A stretch of 64,000 nt of DNA. Origin: Parus major (Eukaryota > Chordata > Aves > Passeriformes > Paridae). The notes beneath the pieces are model-generated. The model was not told where the DNA came from. It saw only the letters and a list, made by a program, of their open reading frames with translations, and did no database searches. Shown here piece after piece: positions 36,111 to 50,525 of this stretch. Positions within the stretch are counted from its first letter, which is position 1. The number at the start of each line of letters is the position of its first letter. The stretch covers positions 6,659,433 to 6,723,432 of the forward strand of contig NC_031783.1 of NCBI RefSeq assembly GCF_001522545.3, in the 5' to 3' direction. A program made the translations under genes and the position numbers.

Positions 36111-38436
36111 GTTTCCCCTTCTCTGCCATGGAAAACACAGCACTAAGAGACTCATCTCCTATTTTTGTCTTCCCCCTTTTGCCTCTCCCCCAACTTTCCC
36201 CTCCCAGTAGCCACTGCTCCTTGCCAGAGCTGTGCTTTCCTGGTTTCTGGAGGGATCCTGGCAGAGGGCACCCAGAGGCTGTGGCTGGGCAGGCACTGCC
36301 ACAAGTGGTGCTTTGCTCATGTGCTGCTCCTTGAGAACTTGAATCAATTTCTACCTGGGATTTGAGGTTAACACCTTAAGACACTTAATTTGTAAAATTT
36401 AGGTTTTTTTAGTAAGAGATTGATTAGCAGCCTAATCTGTAGGCTTCCTGTGGGATATTATCCTCTACAGACAGACCTATTTGAAGTAATTTTATTATAA
36501 GATTTTTTTTAATACCTGGGAAGATTACTTGCTCAGGAAAAGCGCTTGTGTGAATAACAGAGATGATGTCTTCGGTGCTTTCTGGGTCCTTCAGAACCTC
36601 CTTTAATTTTTTTCTCCAAGGACATTGTCCTTTTTCCTGTTCCTTTGGGAATACTTATCAGAAGGCAAGAATGCTATTTAAGAATGATCAAGTGTTCTTT
36701 ATAGTGGAATGACTTTATAAAGCAGGGAAGTACTAGAGACTATTTTGTTGTTTTACATACAGAAAACTTTTTACCTCAGGAGTGGTAAAATGTTATGCCT
36801 CTATTAGTAAGAGCCCTGCTATGTCCTCTCCTCTGGTTTTATTCTGTTTACAGTGTGTTCTTCTGTTTGAATGCTTATAAGTTGCCCTAAAACTTTCAGT
36901 ATCTACAGACCAATAAAAAGAATTAAAATGTGACTATGAAAGCATTGTATTGAAAGAGAGTAATGAAATTAAGATGGAAAATGCCATTTTAAATAATGAA
37001 TTTTAATAAATAACTGTACACTGTAGAATTTCAATTACAGAAAAACATGCTTTACACAAGTAATTACTAAAGAAATTGCTGTAGGAACACATCCATTCAT
37101 TGAATTACAGGACATAAATTCTTCCTCTGATTGCATCTTCCGTTGTGAGGGGAGCAATCACAGCAAACACCAAGCTCTAATAACACCCTCTCTTTAGGAA
37201 TTAGAACTTACTGATGGATGGGAATGTGGAAAGGCTAATGAAAGGTTGCTGCTTCCTGTGCACAAAGGGAGTGAATGGAACCAGTCAGACACAAAGCAAA
37301 AGCTTTGATCACTGGCAGGTAATTCAGCAGCTCATCTGGGCCGTGCCTTTCTGCAGGTGTTGGGGCTCAGTGGGTCTGTAGGACATTTGAGTGTGTTGTG
37401 TGTTCATCCGTGCAGCTTCCTGAGGTGCACAGAGAGGTTACACCCTGTGAGAAGGGAGCAGAACACCCTTGGGATGTGACAGGGAATGCTGCTTGTTGGA
37501 GTGTCTTTTACATGAATTGGGCTGAGAGTTTGGTGGCTTTAGAGCCCATTTTGGAGGAGGGGAACTGTCAGAGATGTTTGTCATAGTTCAAACAGGCAGT
37601 GGGTGCTTCAGTACCTTATGCATCTGTGGCATCATCTCTCCATCTCCTGTCCATCCCTGGAGCTGGCTGTGGGGTCAGGATAATCCAGTTGGATCTTCCC
37701 CACCTGTAGGAAAGATGAAGCAGAGACTCATGCCACACCAGGATAGGAAAAGACACACTGGGCTATTCACAGAGGTGACTGTAACACAACCCAAGGCCTC
37801 TTCTTGTTTCAGGGTTCAGTGTCCAGCTGGCCTGAGAGAAAAAGATCTCTGGCAGTGGTTTACAAAAGGGTGAAGAAAATGGGAAGTGTCTGGAGCAGAG
37901 CTGTGACAGAAGTTTCCAGCAGAGATTTGCTTTTCTGATTGCTGGATGATGGAAATAAGAAAAGCTGGGGGGGAAAAATGTAATTAAGAATTTTAATGTA
38001 ATCACTGAAAATTAACAGATTAAATGGGGAAAACATGCAGTTTATGCAATGTGATGTTCTGTGTGCAAAGTTAGCAAAAAGAAAACTAGAAGTATAGCCT
38101 TATCCTTGTAGTGTTTCCTTAGGTGACACATGGACCCAATCCTGTTTCAGTTTGTTCAGACGAGAACTGTCTATTGATTGCAAAGTGTTTGTTCAAATCT
38201 TAGATGACAGCCAACCAACCAACAATGATTCTGTATCCTCAAGTCAGTATTTTGCAGGGTATTTTCTTTTTACCTCGGTAAATGACCTTTCCTTTTGTTG
38301 TGCAACTGGGCACCTTTCTCTCCCCTGATGTTTGTATGGATTGAGTTCAGAAGTATTGAAATGTTTTTAACTTCTGTCAAAGAAAAGTAACTTGTTCATT
38401 TTTTTCCCCCTAGATTTTCTATGGAAGCCATCTCCA
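36111..38436. other. Non-coding DNA
   Basis: 36140-36340 is pyrimidine- and G+C-rich with no recognised family and may include further eroded CR1. 36360-37100 is AT-rich. 37330-37900 is mildly G+C-richer with chance open frames. Nothing is gene-like. Confidence 0.45.
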
Positions 38437-38464
38437 CCCCCCCACCCCCTTGCCCCCCTGCCCC
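38437..38464 (-). other. G-quadruplex-type motif (minus strand)
   Basis: The plus strand has four C runs of 7, 5, 6 and 4 with spacers of 1, 3 and 2 bases. On the minus strand this is G4, G6, G5 and G7 with loops of 2, 3 and 1, which satisfies the classical quadruplex pattern (four runs of at least three G, loops of at most seven). It sits alone in an AT-rich region with no promoter visible. Confidence 0.7.
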
Positions 38465-41400
38465 TCCACTGGCAACTTTAAAAAAAAATGCTTTCTTAGT
38501 CTGTTCTTATTGTGCTGTGAGTTTAAGAATGTTCTTGCAGAAAATGGATATTTTTTCATCCTAATGTCACCAGTGAGTCAGTCCAGCACACATTCTTATT
38601 ACAGGATTACTTGAGATTTCTTTTTTATTTAGTAAAAAACATCTGAGTTCTCTTTGAATTTTCTGTGCAAAGATAATCTATAAAGGTCTTCAGCAGACAC
38701 TGTACAAAGAAAAATGTGCCTATGGGGATACAGATTCTTCCTGTTGCTGGTACTGCTCTAGGGTTTTGATCAACTGTTTATAGAAGAAAAGTTCTTTTGC
38801 TTTCCTCTGGAAAATAACTTATACATTTATCAGCTTCTCTCCCTGAAATAATGTGTGTGGTAGAAGTACAAATATAGGTCTATTACTTTAGAACAACAGA
38901 TAGAGGAATAAAACTCGTTCTGTTATAGTCTTTCTGAAGCAATTTCTGACCTCACAAAAATTTGAATGTGGGAATTGCACAAATATTTGTGCTTTCTAAA
39001 TCACATTTACACAAGTATTTTCTTGATGTTATTATTTTCCATAAAAATGTAATCAGATCCTAATGTAAAAATCTATTCATAGTAGGAAGCACAAGATGTT
39101 TTGACATCTTAAAGAGCAAAAAAACCTGTTCTGGGATTAATCTGTACAGCTTGCCTAAAGTTCTGGGCTGGATCACAACTTTAAGGAAGGACACTGATCT
39201 GTCATTACAACCTCTGTGTTTTATGCTGTGCACAAATTGTCTCTGAGACCCACTTAGATATGGAACACAGAGCACAGAGTTGGCAAACACTCCACCAGCT
39301 GGCATTGCTTCCATAAGTGAGCAAATCAGTTGTTAATCCTGGGAGTGCTCTGACACCAAGAAGTTAATGCACTGTAGGTTATACTATAAATTTCCATCAC
39401 CAAGGCTGTTTTGCACTAAGTGTCTGGATGGACACACATGGATTTGCATGGAGAGCTGATGGGAAATAAATTGGGGGTGGATTCACATCGCAGCATTTTA
39501 AAGCAACTCATGTAGCAATAAAGCAAGGTTGCTGTCAGGTTGCTTTTCTGCTCTCAGCTGCTCCAGAGGGGCTACCAAATGTAGGAGCTGCAAACTCCAC
39601 AGCTCTGTATGTCGTGGTTTCAGCTGCTGTGCAGCCCCATTTGGGGGTGTGCATGGCAGGAGCTCTCCAGCTGCAGGGATGGCAGTGCCTGTGCCTGCGG
39701 CCAAGGACTGTTTCTATCAGCATAGCAAGACTTAACCTTTCAAGGTCTTGAACACTTAAAAGTGTGAGCTCTATTTCTAAACCAATAAATCCAAAATTCC
39801 ACGCAATGTTGAGTTCTCAGTCTGCTAGACTAAGCAGATCACAATTTTTAAAGTAAAAAGTTTTCCTTACAGACATATTTTTTATGAAATTCTACATACT
39901 ATAAAATAGTCAACAATTAGTTTAGAAAATATTGAAAAATCATATCAAAATACATGTCTGACTGCTGCATTTCCATAATAAAATGTTCTGGTTTTTTTAT
40001 TGAACTGAATTTGATAACAAGCAAACCCCAAACTTCAGGCGTTATATGAAAAGATTTCAAATATCATGACTAGTATGGCATATTTCTAGGCCACATAGAA
40101 GAAATTCCCCCATACCTGTTTTGACCAGAAACTTGGTTTTCCAGTATCACTCTATCCTTGTCTGTCAAACTCATCATTTACATTGTGTGCAGAAAGACTT
40201 GTGCTACCAATTTTGAACAAAAGGGAATTATTTTCAACTCCAGACCTGAGAAGTCTTTGGGAATGCTCTGCAGTCATTATGCTTATTAAAGTTGCTATTA
40301 ATGATGTAGAATAGATATCAGTTGGCTATACCAAAGTCAAACTTACTTAGCATAAAATTTGAATGTTTACTAGTGCACTGTAGTGGCTTGAGTTGGACTA
40401 GTCCCCAGGCAGTCTCCAGCTGGAATACAACACCACTCAGGTCTGGTCAGCTCCTTGGGCTCAGACTCCTCTGTTGAACTTCCTGATCTCTTAAGATGCA
40501 AAAGAGAAAGCATCATCCTTGCCAGCTGGGAGGTGCCATTGGTTCCTTTTTATTTATTCCTGAAAATATGAACAGAGATGACCGATTTAAAAACAGACTG
40601 GTAGAGAGTAGATAATGTAAAGGGGAAATGGTTGTTCATGTTTCTTTTTTCTTGTCTAATACTCTCCAGCATCCTCTGGAATATGCATGAAATCTCCATG
40701 AAATCAATTAAATCAGTTACAGTGTTATGTAGATGTAGCCTTAAAAATACTATTTTATAATCATAGATAGAAATGGGCAATTTCAAGGCAATTTTTCTTC
40801 GCTTTGAATGGCTTAAACTCAGGGGTAAATCTTGACAGAGTTTCCAATTTCCAGATGTGTGTGGTCATTAGGGATCTAAAGGCGCTTCTTGTCCTGCCTG
40901 CTGCTGCGCTGCCTGGTTCAGTTCCCACTGAGCTGCTGTGTCACATTGGTTCTAGCAGGCACATTAATGCCTGTGCTACTAGAACCAGCCAGGGCTGGTT
41001 TTCATGCTGTTGGTGATGCCTTTCAGTTCTAAGGAAAAAAAACTATATATATAAGGAAAAAAAACTAGATAAAACCAGAATATTGAAAAAAAGTATCTTT
41101 GTTAATGGCACTTTTCTAATAACAGAAAAACAAAATAAAAAAATAATAATGGCAAATCTCACATTTGCTCACAGGCTTCTTTACTCCTCCCTGTTAAAGC
41201 TTTGGCAGGATTTCCTTTTCTCATTTTGAACTTTACAATTTTGATTACTTCAAATTGGTATTGACTACTACACTGACCTGAGCAATTTATGGGGAAAAAT
41301 TAATTCTAAATCTGAATCTCTATAGCAAAGGTTGAACGGGTTTGAAATCAAAGGTACAAATTGCTCCATTTAAGCGCAGCACAGGCATTACCAATTCTTG

Positions 41401-44400
41401 GCTTACTCCACAGGTCGAGTTCAAAACTGTACCACAAACTGAACACCTTCCCAGGATTTCTGCCTGGAGGTGGCCCCTGACCCCAGGGAGGCCAGGCTCT
41501 GCCCACAGCACACACCTGGGAGCTGCTGGGATGATGCTGTGGGAGGTAGGGGAGCTGAAACCCTTGGAGCATATAAAATTCTCATTGAAAATTCAGTTGT
41601 TTGATCATCCAATTCAGTTGAGCTCACATCAGGAATCCTCTTGAATGTTTTTTTTTGAGGAAAAGGCATGTAATAATTTCTGATTTTTTCCTCTATGAGT
41701 ATAATTTCAATGTCAAAATGCCAAAGGTTGAAGAGCACTCAAAGGTATGGGAGGCAGACATGTAAGCACCAGTGGGATGCAGCAGGCAGCAGAGCTCTCT
41801 CCCTCAGTGCCTCTCCCAGTGCCCCTGGTTCTTCATTCCAGCAGGACTTGTGAGTTTGCAGAGGTGCAGATGTGTCAGGATGCCCAATACTCCCGAGGTA
41901 GGTGAAAATTTCTCTCCCTAGGGTATTTCCATGGAGCTGTCAGAGGTGGACTGGATGTGCCACTGACTCTGCTGTAGCAGTGATACAATAAAAATCCCTA
42001 AGTCACTTAAGTTGGTAGGAATACGCACAGAAATCTGTAAGATCGTGCTGAAGAGGGGAGTGTCAAGCACTTCAATTCATGTTCTGGAAATAGAGTGACT
42101 GGAAAAAAGGAAAGGGAATTGGGAGAAAACCGTGTATCCTTGGAGAGCTTTTTGTAAGAGGGCAGAATCCTGAAAAATGAGCCAGAAGAGGGACAAGCTG
42201 TGTTTTTACAGCCCTGTAAACTCTAGATGACACCTCTGGTTTAATCTTAAATAGGCTTTTGGTTTCCATTTTGTCTCTGTACTCCAAAAGCCAGTTGTGT
42301 TTGTTTGTTCTGCAGGTTAGCTATCTTTTTCTGACTGTTTCATGTCTCTGCTTCTGTCTCACAAGATACTAAACATCTGTAGGATCCTGATGATATTACA
42401 TTTTTTATTGTTTTGAAAATGAATTGAGAACTAAAGATCTCATTCCTCCATCTCTTACCAAATGCTGCTTGAGATGCCAAAGTAGTTTTTTTGCCACCCA
42501 GGTGATCATTAAACAGTGAGTTTCTCTCATTCTGAAACCCAGATGATTGTGTATGATTTACTCATTTATGTTTTTAAAAAGTGCTTCAGTCTTTTTTTTA
42601 CAGGCCTTTGAAAAAGCAGTGAAACACACTGTGATGTCTTTATCAGATTCTTTTTTAATTAATCAACAGTAGCAGAAGAAACAAACAAATGAAAAAATAA
42701 AATTATCTAAGTGAAAGTCTGCAAATAAAGAACTTGAAGTGTGACAGGAGAGAAAAGCTTGCATAATATTAATGGATATATTTAAAGGTATTTTTTAAGT
42801 AAATCTTTTCTGTTGATCCTTAAGGGAAAAAGAAGTTTGACTATAGATGGCTTTTTTCCACCAGAATATTAACACTGCCATCCTGGAACGGCTATATAGT
42901 ATCATACAGACCCATGGGTTTATGTTTAAGAGTATTTAGCTCTAAATATAGCAGAACAAAACCAGCTATCCTTATTCTTAGCTTTCCTTATTCAGTTATA
43001 GATATTCTTTTCCTTTTCAGAAAATCAATTCTGTAAACATTTGCTTGATACTTCCCCTGGCAGGTGTGAGTGGCACACAGAGAAGTAAGGATTAAACCAA
43101 GCTCAGAGCTCAGTGATGAGCCAGGTGGGCTCTAACGAAGGCCATGATTTGACAATTCAAAAAGAATCTCATTGGTGCCTTTTTTCTTTTTTTCTAAAAT
43201 GTTAGTGAGATGATAATGATGGCTGATTTCTAGTCTCCTGATACTAATGGAGGATATGAGTTAAATTTGGTCTAGTAATAAAATCAACCCCTAGAAAAAA
43301 ATTATAATCAGACTCCTAAGTGGTTATAATTGCTGAGGACTGGAGTAAAAGTTATTCAAATAACATCCAGCTGTAGGCACTGTGACCTCCTTAACCAAAT
43401 CCAAGATGGGTTATTTCTGGTTTTCTCACATTTTTTCTTTCTGCCTAGGTCTGTAGTTTTCTTTCAGAATTAATGTGCCCTAGCCATCTTGTTATGTTTA
43501 TTTAATTAAGACATTTACAGACTAAAAATGCTCCGTTTTAAAATATACCTACGTGTAAAGTGAAAGCTGTCAGTGATAGAAAATGGAGTGTTGGAAGTAG
43601 AAAGGAGAACATCCATTATCAGAGGTGGCAGAGCCCAGCAAAGCCTTATGCAGCTACCTAATGGCTTTGGGGCCATTGTAGAGCCCTGCCTTGCAGGGAG
43701 GGAGGAGTGGCACAGAGGACTGGGGTGTGCTCATGTGCTGGGATGAGACCAGTGTAGGAGTCCAGGGCTGCAGCACTGTGACAGAGCATCCATCAAATAT
43801 AGATGTTTTCTGCTTTGCTGCTTCAGTTAAGCACTAAAGGAAGGAGAGAGGTGTGGAGATCAGACAATGAAACCATTGCTGATACATCAAATAAGTGAAA
43901 ACCTAAAACAATTGTAGAAATTAGGAAGATTAAACACATTGTTTGCTATTGTTCATGGTAATTAACCATGGAAAAGCAAAGGAATTGCTAACTGAATTCT
44001 TTGCCAACCACAAGGAGGTCTTCTGTGCTAAACCCCAACATGTATTATTGAGAGCAGGAAGGGCTGTGAGGAAGGAAAGGTGCCAAAGGGTCCCAGGGTA
44101 CAATGGATTGCCATGGCCAAACTATGTGAGTGGAGTATCAGGTGCTCCAGCAGTGACCTGGGGGATGGAATTGTTGCTGTTTCATATAGGGGGTTCAGTA
44201 TTGGAGGTGATATTTGTTGGTCAAAGTGAATAATCTAGTTGAAATTAAACCCACTAACGTCTGAAAAGAAATAGAGTTAGATGCGTTCTGAAGCAAGGTT
44301 TTCCTCCAGGAGGCTGACTGTTTCTAGTCGGGAATGCTTACTTCTCACAAATTTAAAATTTCTGTTCCAGTGCATGAAAGATTTATTGAATGAGATTATG

Positions 44401-45215
44401 ATCAGAAGACATAAAGTAGAGCCCAAAAACCAGAGATAAATAGGAGAGAGGATACTATTTGCTAGAAAAGTGAATGTTCTTAAGAGGAATACGCAGTATA
44501 AAGGGAAAGTCAAAATTAACAAGCTTAACGCAGAGATGGGAAATAATCTGTATTTATCCTGAGAACTCAATTTATTCTCTTTTACATTGTATTGGATGGT
44601 TTGACAAATAAATTATTTGGTAACAACATCTCTTATGAAAGAACCATAATTCGTTTCAGAAGTAATAGCTTTTGTTATTATCATTGATTCAGGAAATTGG
44701 AATAAATATCTTTACTTATTAGAATTTTATGTAGATAACTTTGAAGAATGCTGAAAGCTCCTTACTATTTCATGCCCAAAATGAAGTAGTTCTGTCTCCT
44801 CAGAAAAATAAAAAAAATAATCTGTGAGGGCTGACAAACAGGCAGTAACTGGTGTGTTATTTTTAGAGCAAGGGAGAAAGTCAGCTGAGATTTTGAGTCT
44901 GAATGGGCAAAGCTCATGTGTATAACCAGTAGCAGTGGCTGCACTCGTGTGAAGAGGGGCAGAAGGCTCAGGACTTGGTGTAAACAAGCACAAGACCAGC
45001 TAATATTGCTGTGGTCTTTGCTTAGCTATAGACACAGAAATAAACAGTGCTCATCTATCTAGTGCCTTGGGCCACATATTTATTTTTTTCTTTAAATAAG
45101 ACCTTTCAAAGAGGCTCTCCCAGGTGTCAGTTGTGTAAAGAAGTTGTACATTCTTCTGTGAAATCTGGTTTCTTGCTTCTCTTATTCATGTTTTCCATTT
45201 ACTTGTAGTTAACAA
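38465..45215. other. AT-rich non-coding DNA
   Basis: Unique sequence. Small features are an A-rich near-tandem at about 41031-41072, G+C-richer patches at 41450-41560 and 41750-41960, and another near 43640-43770. Open frames are below about 105 codons and match no known protein. Confidence 0.45.
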
Positions 45216-45470
45216 GGAACATGACCAGAGGAAATGACCTCATGTTGCATTAAGGAAGGTTTAGGCTGGATATGAGGGGAAATTTCTTCACTAAAAGTGC
45301 TTTCAGGCATTGGAACAGGCTGCTCAGGTGGGGGGGTGGAGTCATCTTCCCTGGAAGTGTTCAAATATGTGGAGATGTGGCACTGAGGGACTGAGGTGGG
45401 CTTGGCAGTGCTGGGTTTACAGTTGGACTCGATGATCTTGGAGGGCTTTTCACCCTAAATAGTTGGGTGA
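45216..45470 (+). mobile_element. CR1 LINE, 3' terminal ~255 bp
   Basis: Sense-orientation CR1 3' region in order: CCAGAGGAAATGACCTCATG, GGCTGGATATGAGGGGAAAT, TTTCTTCACTAAAAGTGC, CATTGGAACAGGCTGCTCAG, GGAGATGTGGCACTGAGGGA and GTTGGACTCGATGATCTTGG. The end at about 45470 lacks the usual ATTCTATG octamer repeats, so the tail is eroded or belongs to a different CR1 subfamily than the copy at 58.1 kb. It is 5'-truncated and non-autonomous. Confidence 0.92.
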
Positions 45471-48400
45471 CCTTGTGGTACTGTTACGTTTTCCAGGTGT
45501 TTCAGTGTACACAGAGTATAGTAGCAGCAAGCAGCCTGCTTTATCCTGCAGCCTTTTCCATGAAATGGACTGCAGATGATATCTTGTTTACAACAATTAG
45601 TATTTCCATATCTGTGTATTATTGCTGGGAGACATCCATTCTTCTACAATAACATCTATTTTTAATTGGTAATGTGCATGTTTATTTCTTGTGTTGTTTA
45701 ATAATTTTGTAGTACTGACCTGTCGGGCTTTTATAAAGTTCTCTTTATTATCTTGAAAATTTATATTACATTGAAAAGGTTAATTAAAGAGATTTTAAGT
45801 AAAAATAACTACTTCTGTTTCCAGGAGAGCTTTTGAAGAGATTATTAGTTAGAGTGATGTAGCTTTTTTCCAGTTCATCTCTAAATTACTGTTTGCAGAG
45901 GTAAAGCGAACTCAAAGTGGTGGTGAGAACTTCAGGCTACAGGTTTGTTACCCTTAAATAGCATAATCCTCCCAGCTGTGTTTTCTCTTTATCAGCTTTG
46001 TGCACAGTTATGTTGGATAGAACCATGAAAAAGAGCTATGCCTATGTTTTCCTTACTTATCTTTATAGCAGAAGTGGTAAGTAGGAAAGTTACTAGTAGG
46101 AGTTCTTCCTTGATCTTTTCTTCATTGTCTCAAGAATAAATTTAGAATTTATAAAAAGGAGAAAGGCTTTCACTTACAGACTGGAAGTGACTATTCTGTC
46201 TTAATCTACAGCAAAATAGAAAGCTATTTAGAGCCAAAAGTTTAGAGCTGGGGAAAAAAAATGAGATATGTGTCTGAATTACGTACTTGGCAGATTGTGG
46301 AAAGACAGAGAAGCACATTCTGTGGCATAGTTTTATTGATTTTTTTCAGGATTCTTTACTAAAAATTGCTGTACTTCTGCCAGAAGCAGGTACTAAAAGT
46401 TCTGCACAACTTCAATGGCAATGGCTGGACTGGTGTGGGATTCTGAGGATGTCAGTGCCTGCCTTTGAACTGACATTCCACATGAGAAATGGCTCCTGCA
46501 ATGTTTGGCTCTTATCATCCTCATTTTGTCCCTTGGGCCTAAGGAGCTGGACAGATCTGCTTGAAATGTAAGCAAACAAGTTACTTGCTACTATTTTTTA
46601 TGCAGTTTAGTTAAAGAACTAAAGATAAATTTTATTTTCTGTCTTCTCTTTATTGCTCTTGATTTTTAGAAGAATCCCGTGCAGGATAGAAGGTTCCCTG
46701 TTGTGACTTCCAACAAGGAGTTTACATTATTCTGCAAACACTTATTTATCATTTTTTCTAACAACCTTCCCAAAATATTTTTGGCATGGGTACTTTTTTA
46801 TGGCTTAGTACAATTTTTTGACCATTAGGGATAATTGCTTATGACATCATATTGGTCAGGAAACATACAAGGAGATTTGCCTGAACAAAGAACTCCAGGC
46901 CGGATACAGTTCATCCTTATTTTGAGCAATATAATACAGCAGTGCTCAGACAAGGTGATAGAACAGCTAATATGAAAAAACTGGAAGAAGCATACCCAGC
47001 CTTGACTCAGTTCTGTAGAGATGGGGCTTTATCATGAGATAATAGCATCATTTCTATTGATAAATTTTTCTCTTCTGATAAGTTTTTGTTGTGTTTCTCT
47101 GTATTCTATTCCTAAGGTCATGTCCTTGAAAATGGATTTTCCTGGCAGTAGGGCTCTCAGAGTCTTCCTGCTGTCCATGTAATGTACAATTTTCGGTTTG
47201 GAAGTTCAGAGTGTACATAAATTTCTCTCTAAAAGATTATCTATTGGAATGAACTTAAAGACCGCCAATGTCCTACCTTTTTGTGATGGAAAAAATTCAA
47301 GAATTAATGAATCCCTCTGTTTTGTGTTTCTCTTTTTCTGTTGTGCTGATAAATAAGCGTTATTTTTATGCCAAACTATTACAGTCATGTGGGGGTAAAA
47401 TATGCAATTAATGTGACTGTACAATATATTTCATTCAAGCAAAGTATTATCTGGCAGATATCAGAGGCTCCCTGATGCCTGCTCTGTGCTGGAAGTGTGA
47501 CACTGTTTCCTTTAGTGACCAGATGGCAGGTCAGTTGTAATGCATAGTTCCCAAACATACACTGTGCAGTCATTTCCTTGGGCTCAATAGCTCATTCTGC
47601 AGAGCCTGCTCCTCTGCACATCAGTAATGTTCTGTTATAAATTTCATTAAAGTACTGCTGTACTCGCCACTTCTGTATTCTCATATTGTTATTAAAAGAC
47701 AAGCAATTCTAAAGACAGAAATTTGAAGCAGTACCTTGTTCCCCCCTTTATCTACACCTGCCATTTATTATAGCACAGTGAGAACTGGTCAGCAAGTAGA
47801 CTCTGAATTTATCAGCTGCTGCAGGCACTCTGCTACAGGAGCTGCATGTCATTATTAGTGGCAGTTATGTAGCTATGAGAACATTTCAGGGTTTCTTGTC
47901 TTACTGATCTGCCCGTGGCATGACTGACAGTGATCTGAATGAGGCTGATGAGCCATTTGGGTGGGGACATTCTGACATTGCCTATAGCAAATGGAATGGG
48001 AACTATTGTTTTCTAGCAGCAAAGAAAATTTACAAAACCAGGGAGTAAAAAAGAGAAGCTCAAAGGCAACATTGTGAATTTCTTCTAATAAAAACCTGCA
48101 ATGCTTACACCAAAGTGGTTGAAGCTCTAGCCACTGGTTAGCTAAGCTGCCTCTCTGTTCTTGCCGCTCTCATAAAGCACAGAACAGATCCATCATCTAG
48201 GGGAGATAATAACCATGCTATCTCAGGATAGATTATACTTCCCTTGTCAGGGTAAATTTATTAAGCATCAGAAAGTGTAACAAGCACAAAATCATAGCAA
48301 ATGCTAAGGAACAGGCACCCTTCCAACTCTCTGCAGCTGAGCAGAGGGAGGACATTATTACTCTCGCCTTCTTCCCTTTCTTTTAACCTTTTTGTGTTTC

Positions 48401-50525
48401 TGATAGAACAGGTTTTCTGCACTGTGAGTAGATACCATTTACACTCTACACTTAAATCATTGCAAGCAAATGTTATATATCCCCATTCTTTAGTTTCTTC
48501 TTAGTATTTTTTAAAGTAATGTTTCAGAACAAAGTAGCGGTGAATTAAAGACCCATTTTCTGCAGGTACAAGGTGCTTAAGTATCCTGAAGCCTCCTGAG
48601 GTCAATGAGAACATTCCTGTTGCCTTCTTACCTTTTGAACTTGGCTTTGACTGCACATAATATTCTTACTTATGTTGAAGTTTAGGAAGAAGCATCATGG
48701 ACTAGATAGGTTAAGTGACACCAACATTGATACCACTTGCTGATAGTTTGAGATATTTAAGTTAGTTATGTTTATTTTTTTATATTTATTATTATTACTT
48801 TACGCCAGAGTATGACTTAAATTACATAATCTCCTCTCACTGCAGCAGTCAGAAGTAAAGAGAGCTCAGCCCTTATATAACCTGACCCTCCTGGGACTCT
48901 CCTGGGCACCCAGCATATGTCCTTTCACTTCTCTGTGCTCCTTCCTGCTTCTGCAGGGAGACTCCCTAAAGTTCTGTTGTAGCTTCCTGGGACAAAAATG
49001 GATGCCTTTGGTAGCTTTAGAGACTGGGACAAAGGAGTCACATACAACTCCTGCTCAGTTTTTTTTCAGAACTGATAAAGGCATGTTATATTATTGAGCT
49101 GATTGACATTTAAAACATATGCCCTATATTTGGGTACATTCCTACTGCATCCTACAGGACCTTTCCATCAGAAGTTCCATCAAGCCCCAAATCGTTTGAT
49201 GTACTGTGGCTGAGCTGTCATAAGACCCAGTAGCACTGCAGGTGACATGAATTCAGAGCCTGAATCATGCCATGAGCTCTGTACTTCATGGGATCTTCAG
49301 CCAGGTGGGTGTGTTTGGGTCCTGCAGTCCTAGCAGGATTCCTGTTGGGAAAAGCAGTGCTTCATGCTCAAATGCACTCCATCCTGGCTGACAGGTTCTG
49401 CAGTTAAAGAGAATCCTGGGGCTTGGTGCAAAAAGACAGGTGTAAGAAGTTCTCTGACAAAAGCAGTCAAACAGGGACTTTCTCCACACAGACATTTTCA
49501 CCTATAAATGCAGGGCCACAGCAGAATAAACGTGAAGGATGTCAGCCTAGTGGAACCAAAAGGTAATGTTTGCAATTCATCCTATTTCATGGCATATCCC
49601 TGCCAAACATACAATGGTTCAGTATTTGGGAAAAGATTGAATCCCTGTGAGTGCTTCATAAGCATTTTTTTCTCCTTTTATTTGAAAAAGCACGTTTATT
49701 TCTCTGCTTGAGTTATCAATAGAAAATATGACTGTGGCTTAATCAGTGAAGTGAGAAAAGTAAGACACCTGTGCAATGGAAATGAAATAATTTTTGGTAA
49801 GGTGGTGGTACCTGTACCAATGTTAGATCATAAGGGAAAGACCAGGGTGCTTTGCTAGTAGGAAAACAATGGAAATCCCAGTCATTATCCTTTTCTCCCT
49901 TATCGCTCAAAAGTGTGCATCACATGGAATGAAAACATTAACTTATGTTTGTTGCCTCAAGATTATTATCTCCCAAACTCCATTACTCATCTGACTTTTA
50001 AACACAAAACCTGGTGTTGGTTTCCAGTCATTAACTGACTTTCACAGTTATGTCCTAAGCTTCAGCTAATGTAATTCCAGGTAAACAGCTGGAACCACAA
50101 ACAAAACATTATCCCTTTAACAGCTAAGTGAATTATGCTACTATTTAATCACCTAATTTAAAATTAAGTTTATGATTCATAGAAGTAATAATGCACAACA
50201 GATGGATTGTTACTGCTGCTAAATGGTTGGATATGTGATGTTCCTTCAGCTTGATATGCAGTTTAAAGTTTGTCAGGAGGTGTTTGGTGAAGAATTGGCA
50301 ACAGAGGGATTCTGGTTCCATTGGTAATGATAATGCAGTTGATCTGTGTTACAAGAAGAGTTTTAATAACTTGTGAGAAGGCAAGAATGTAAACTCAGGG
50401 AAGTTAGATCTGCAGATTTTATGGGATTTTTTATGTAATTCCACCCTTCAAATTGATCTAAATTTTAGGGAAAATGCAATTGCAAATGCATTGGAAAGAT
50501 TATATGAGAGAGAGAGATCCTGTTC
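45471..50525. other. AT-rich non-coding DNA
   Basis: Unique sequence. Stretches at 47810-48000 and 48190-48290 are non-repetitive and dense in TAAT- and GATA-type words, in the style of conserved non-coding DNA. 48860-49450 is a little G+C-richer. No gene or repeat family is recognised. Confidence 0.45.

Noticed and set aside
35521..36210. 229-codon plus-strand open frame, the longest in the window
   Set aside because: Its second half is the antisense of a CR1 3' end and the frame runs on through a stop-poor G+C-rich flank. There is no protein family match that I can recognise.
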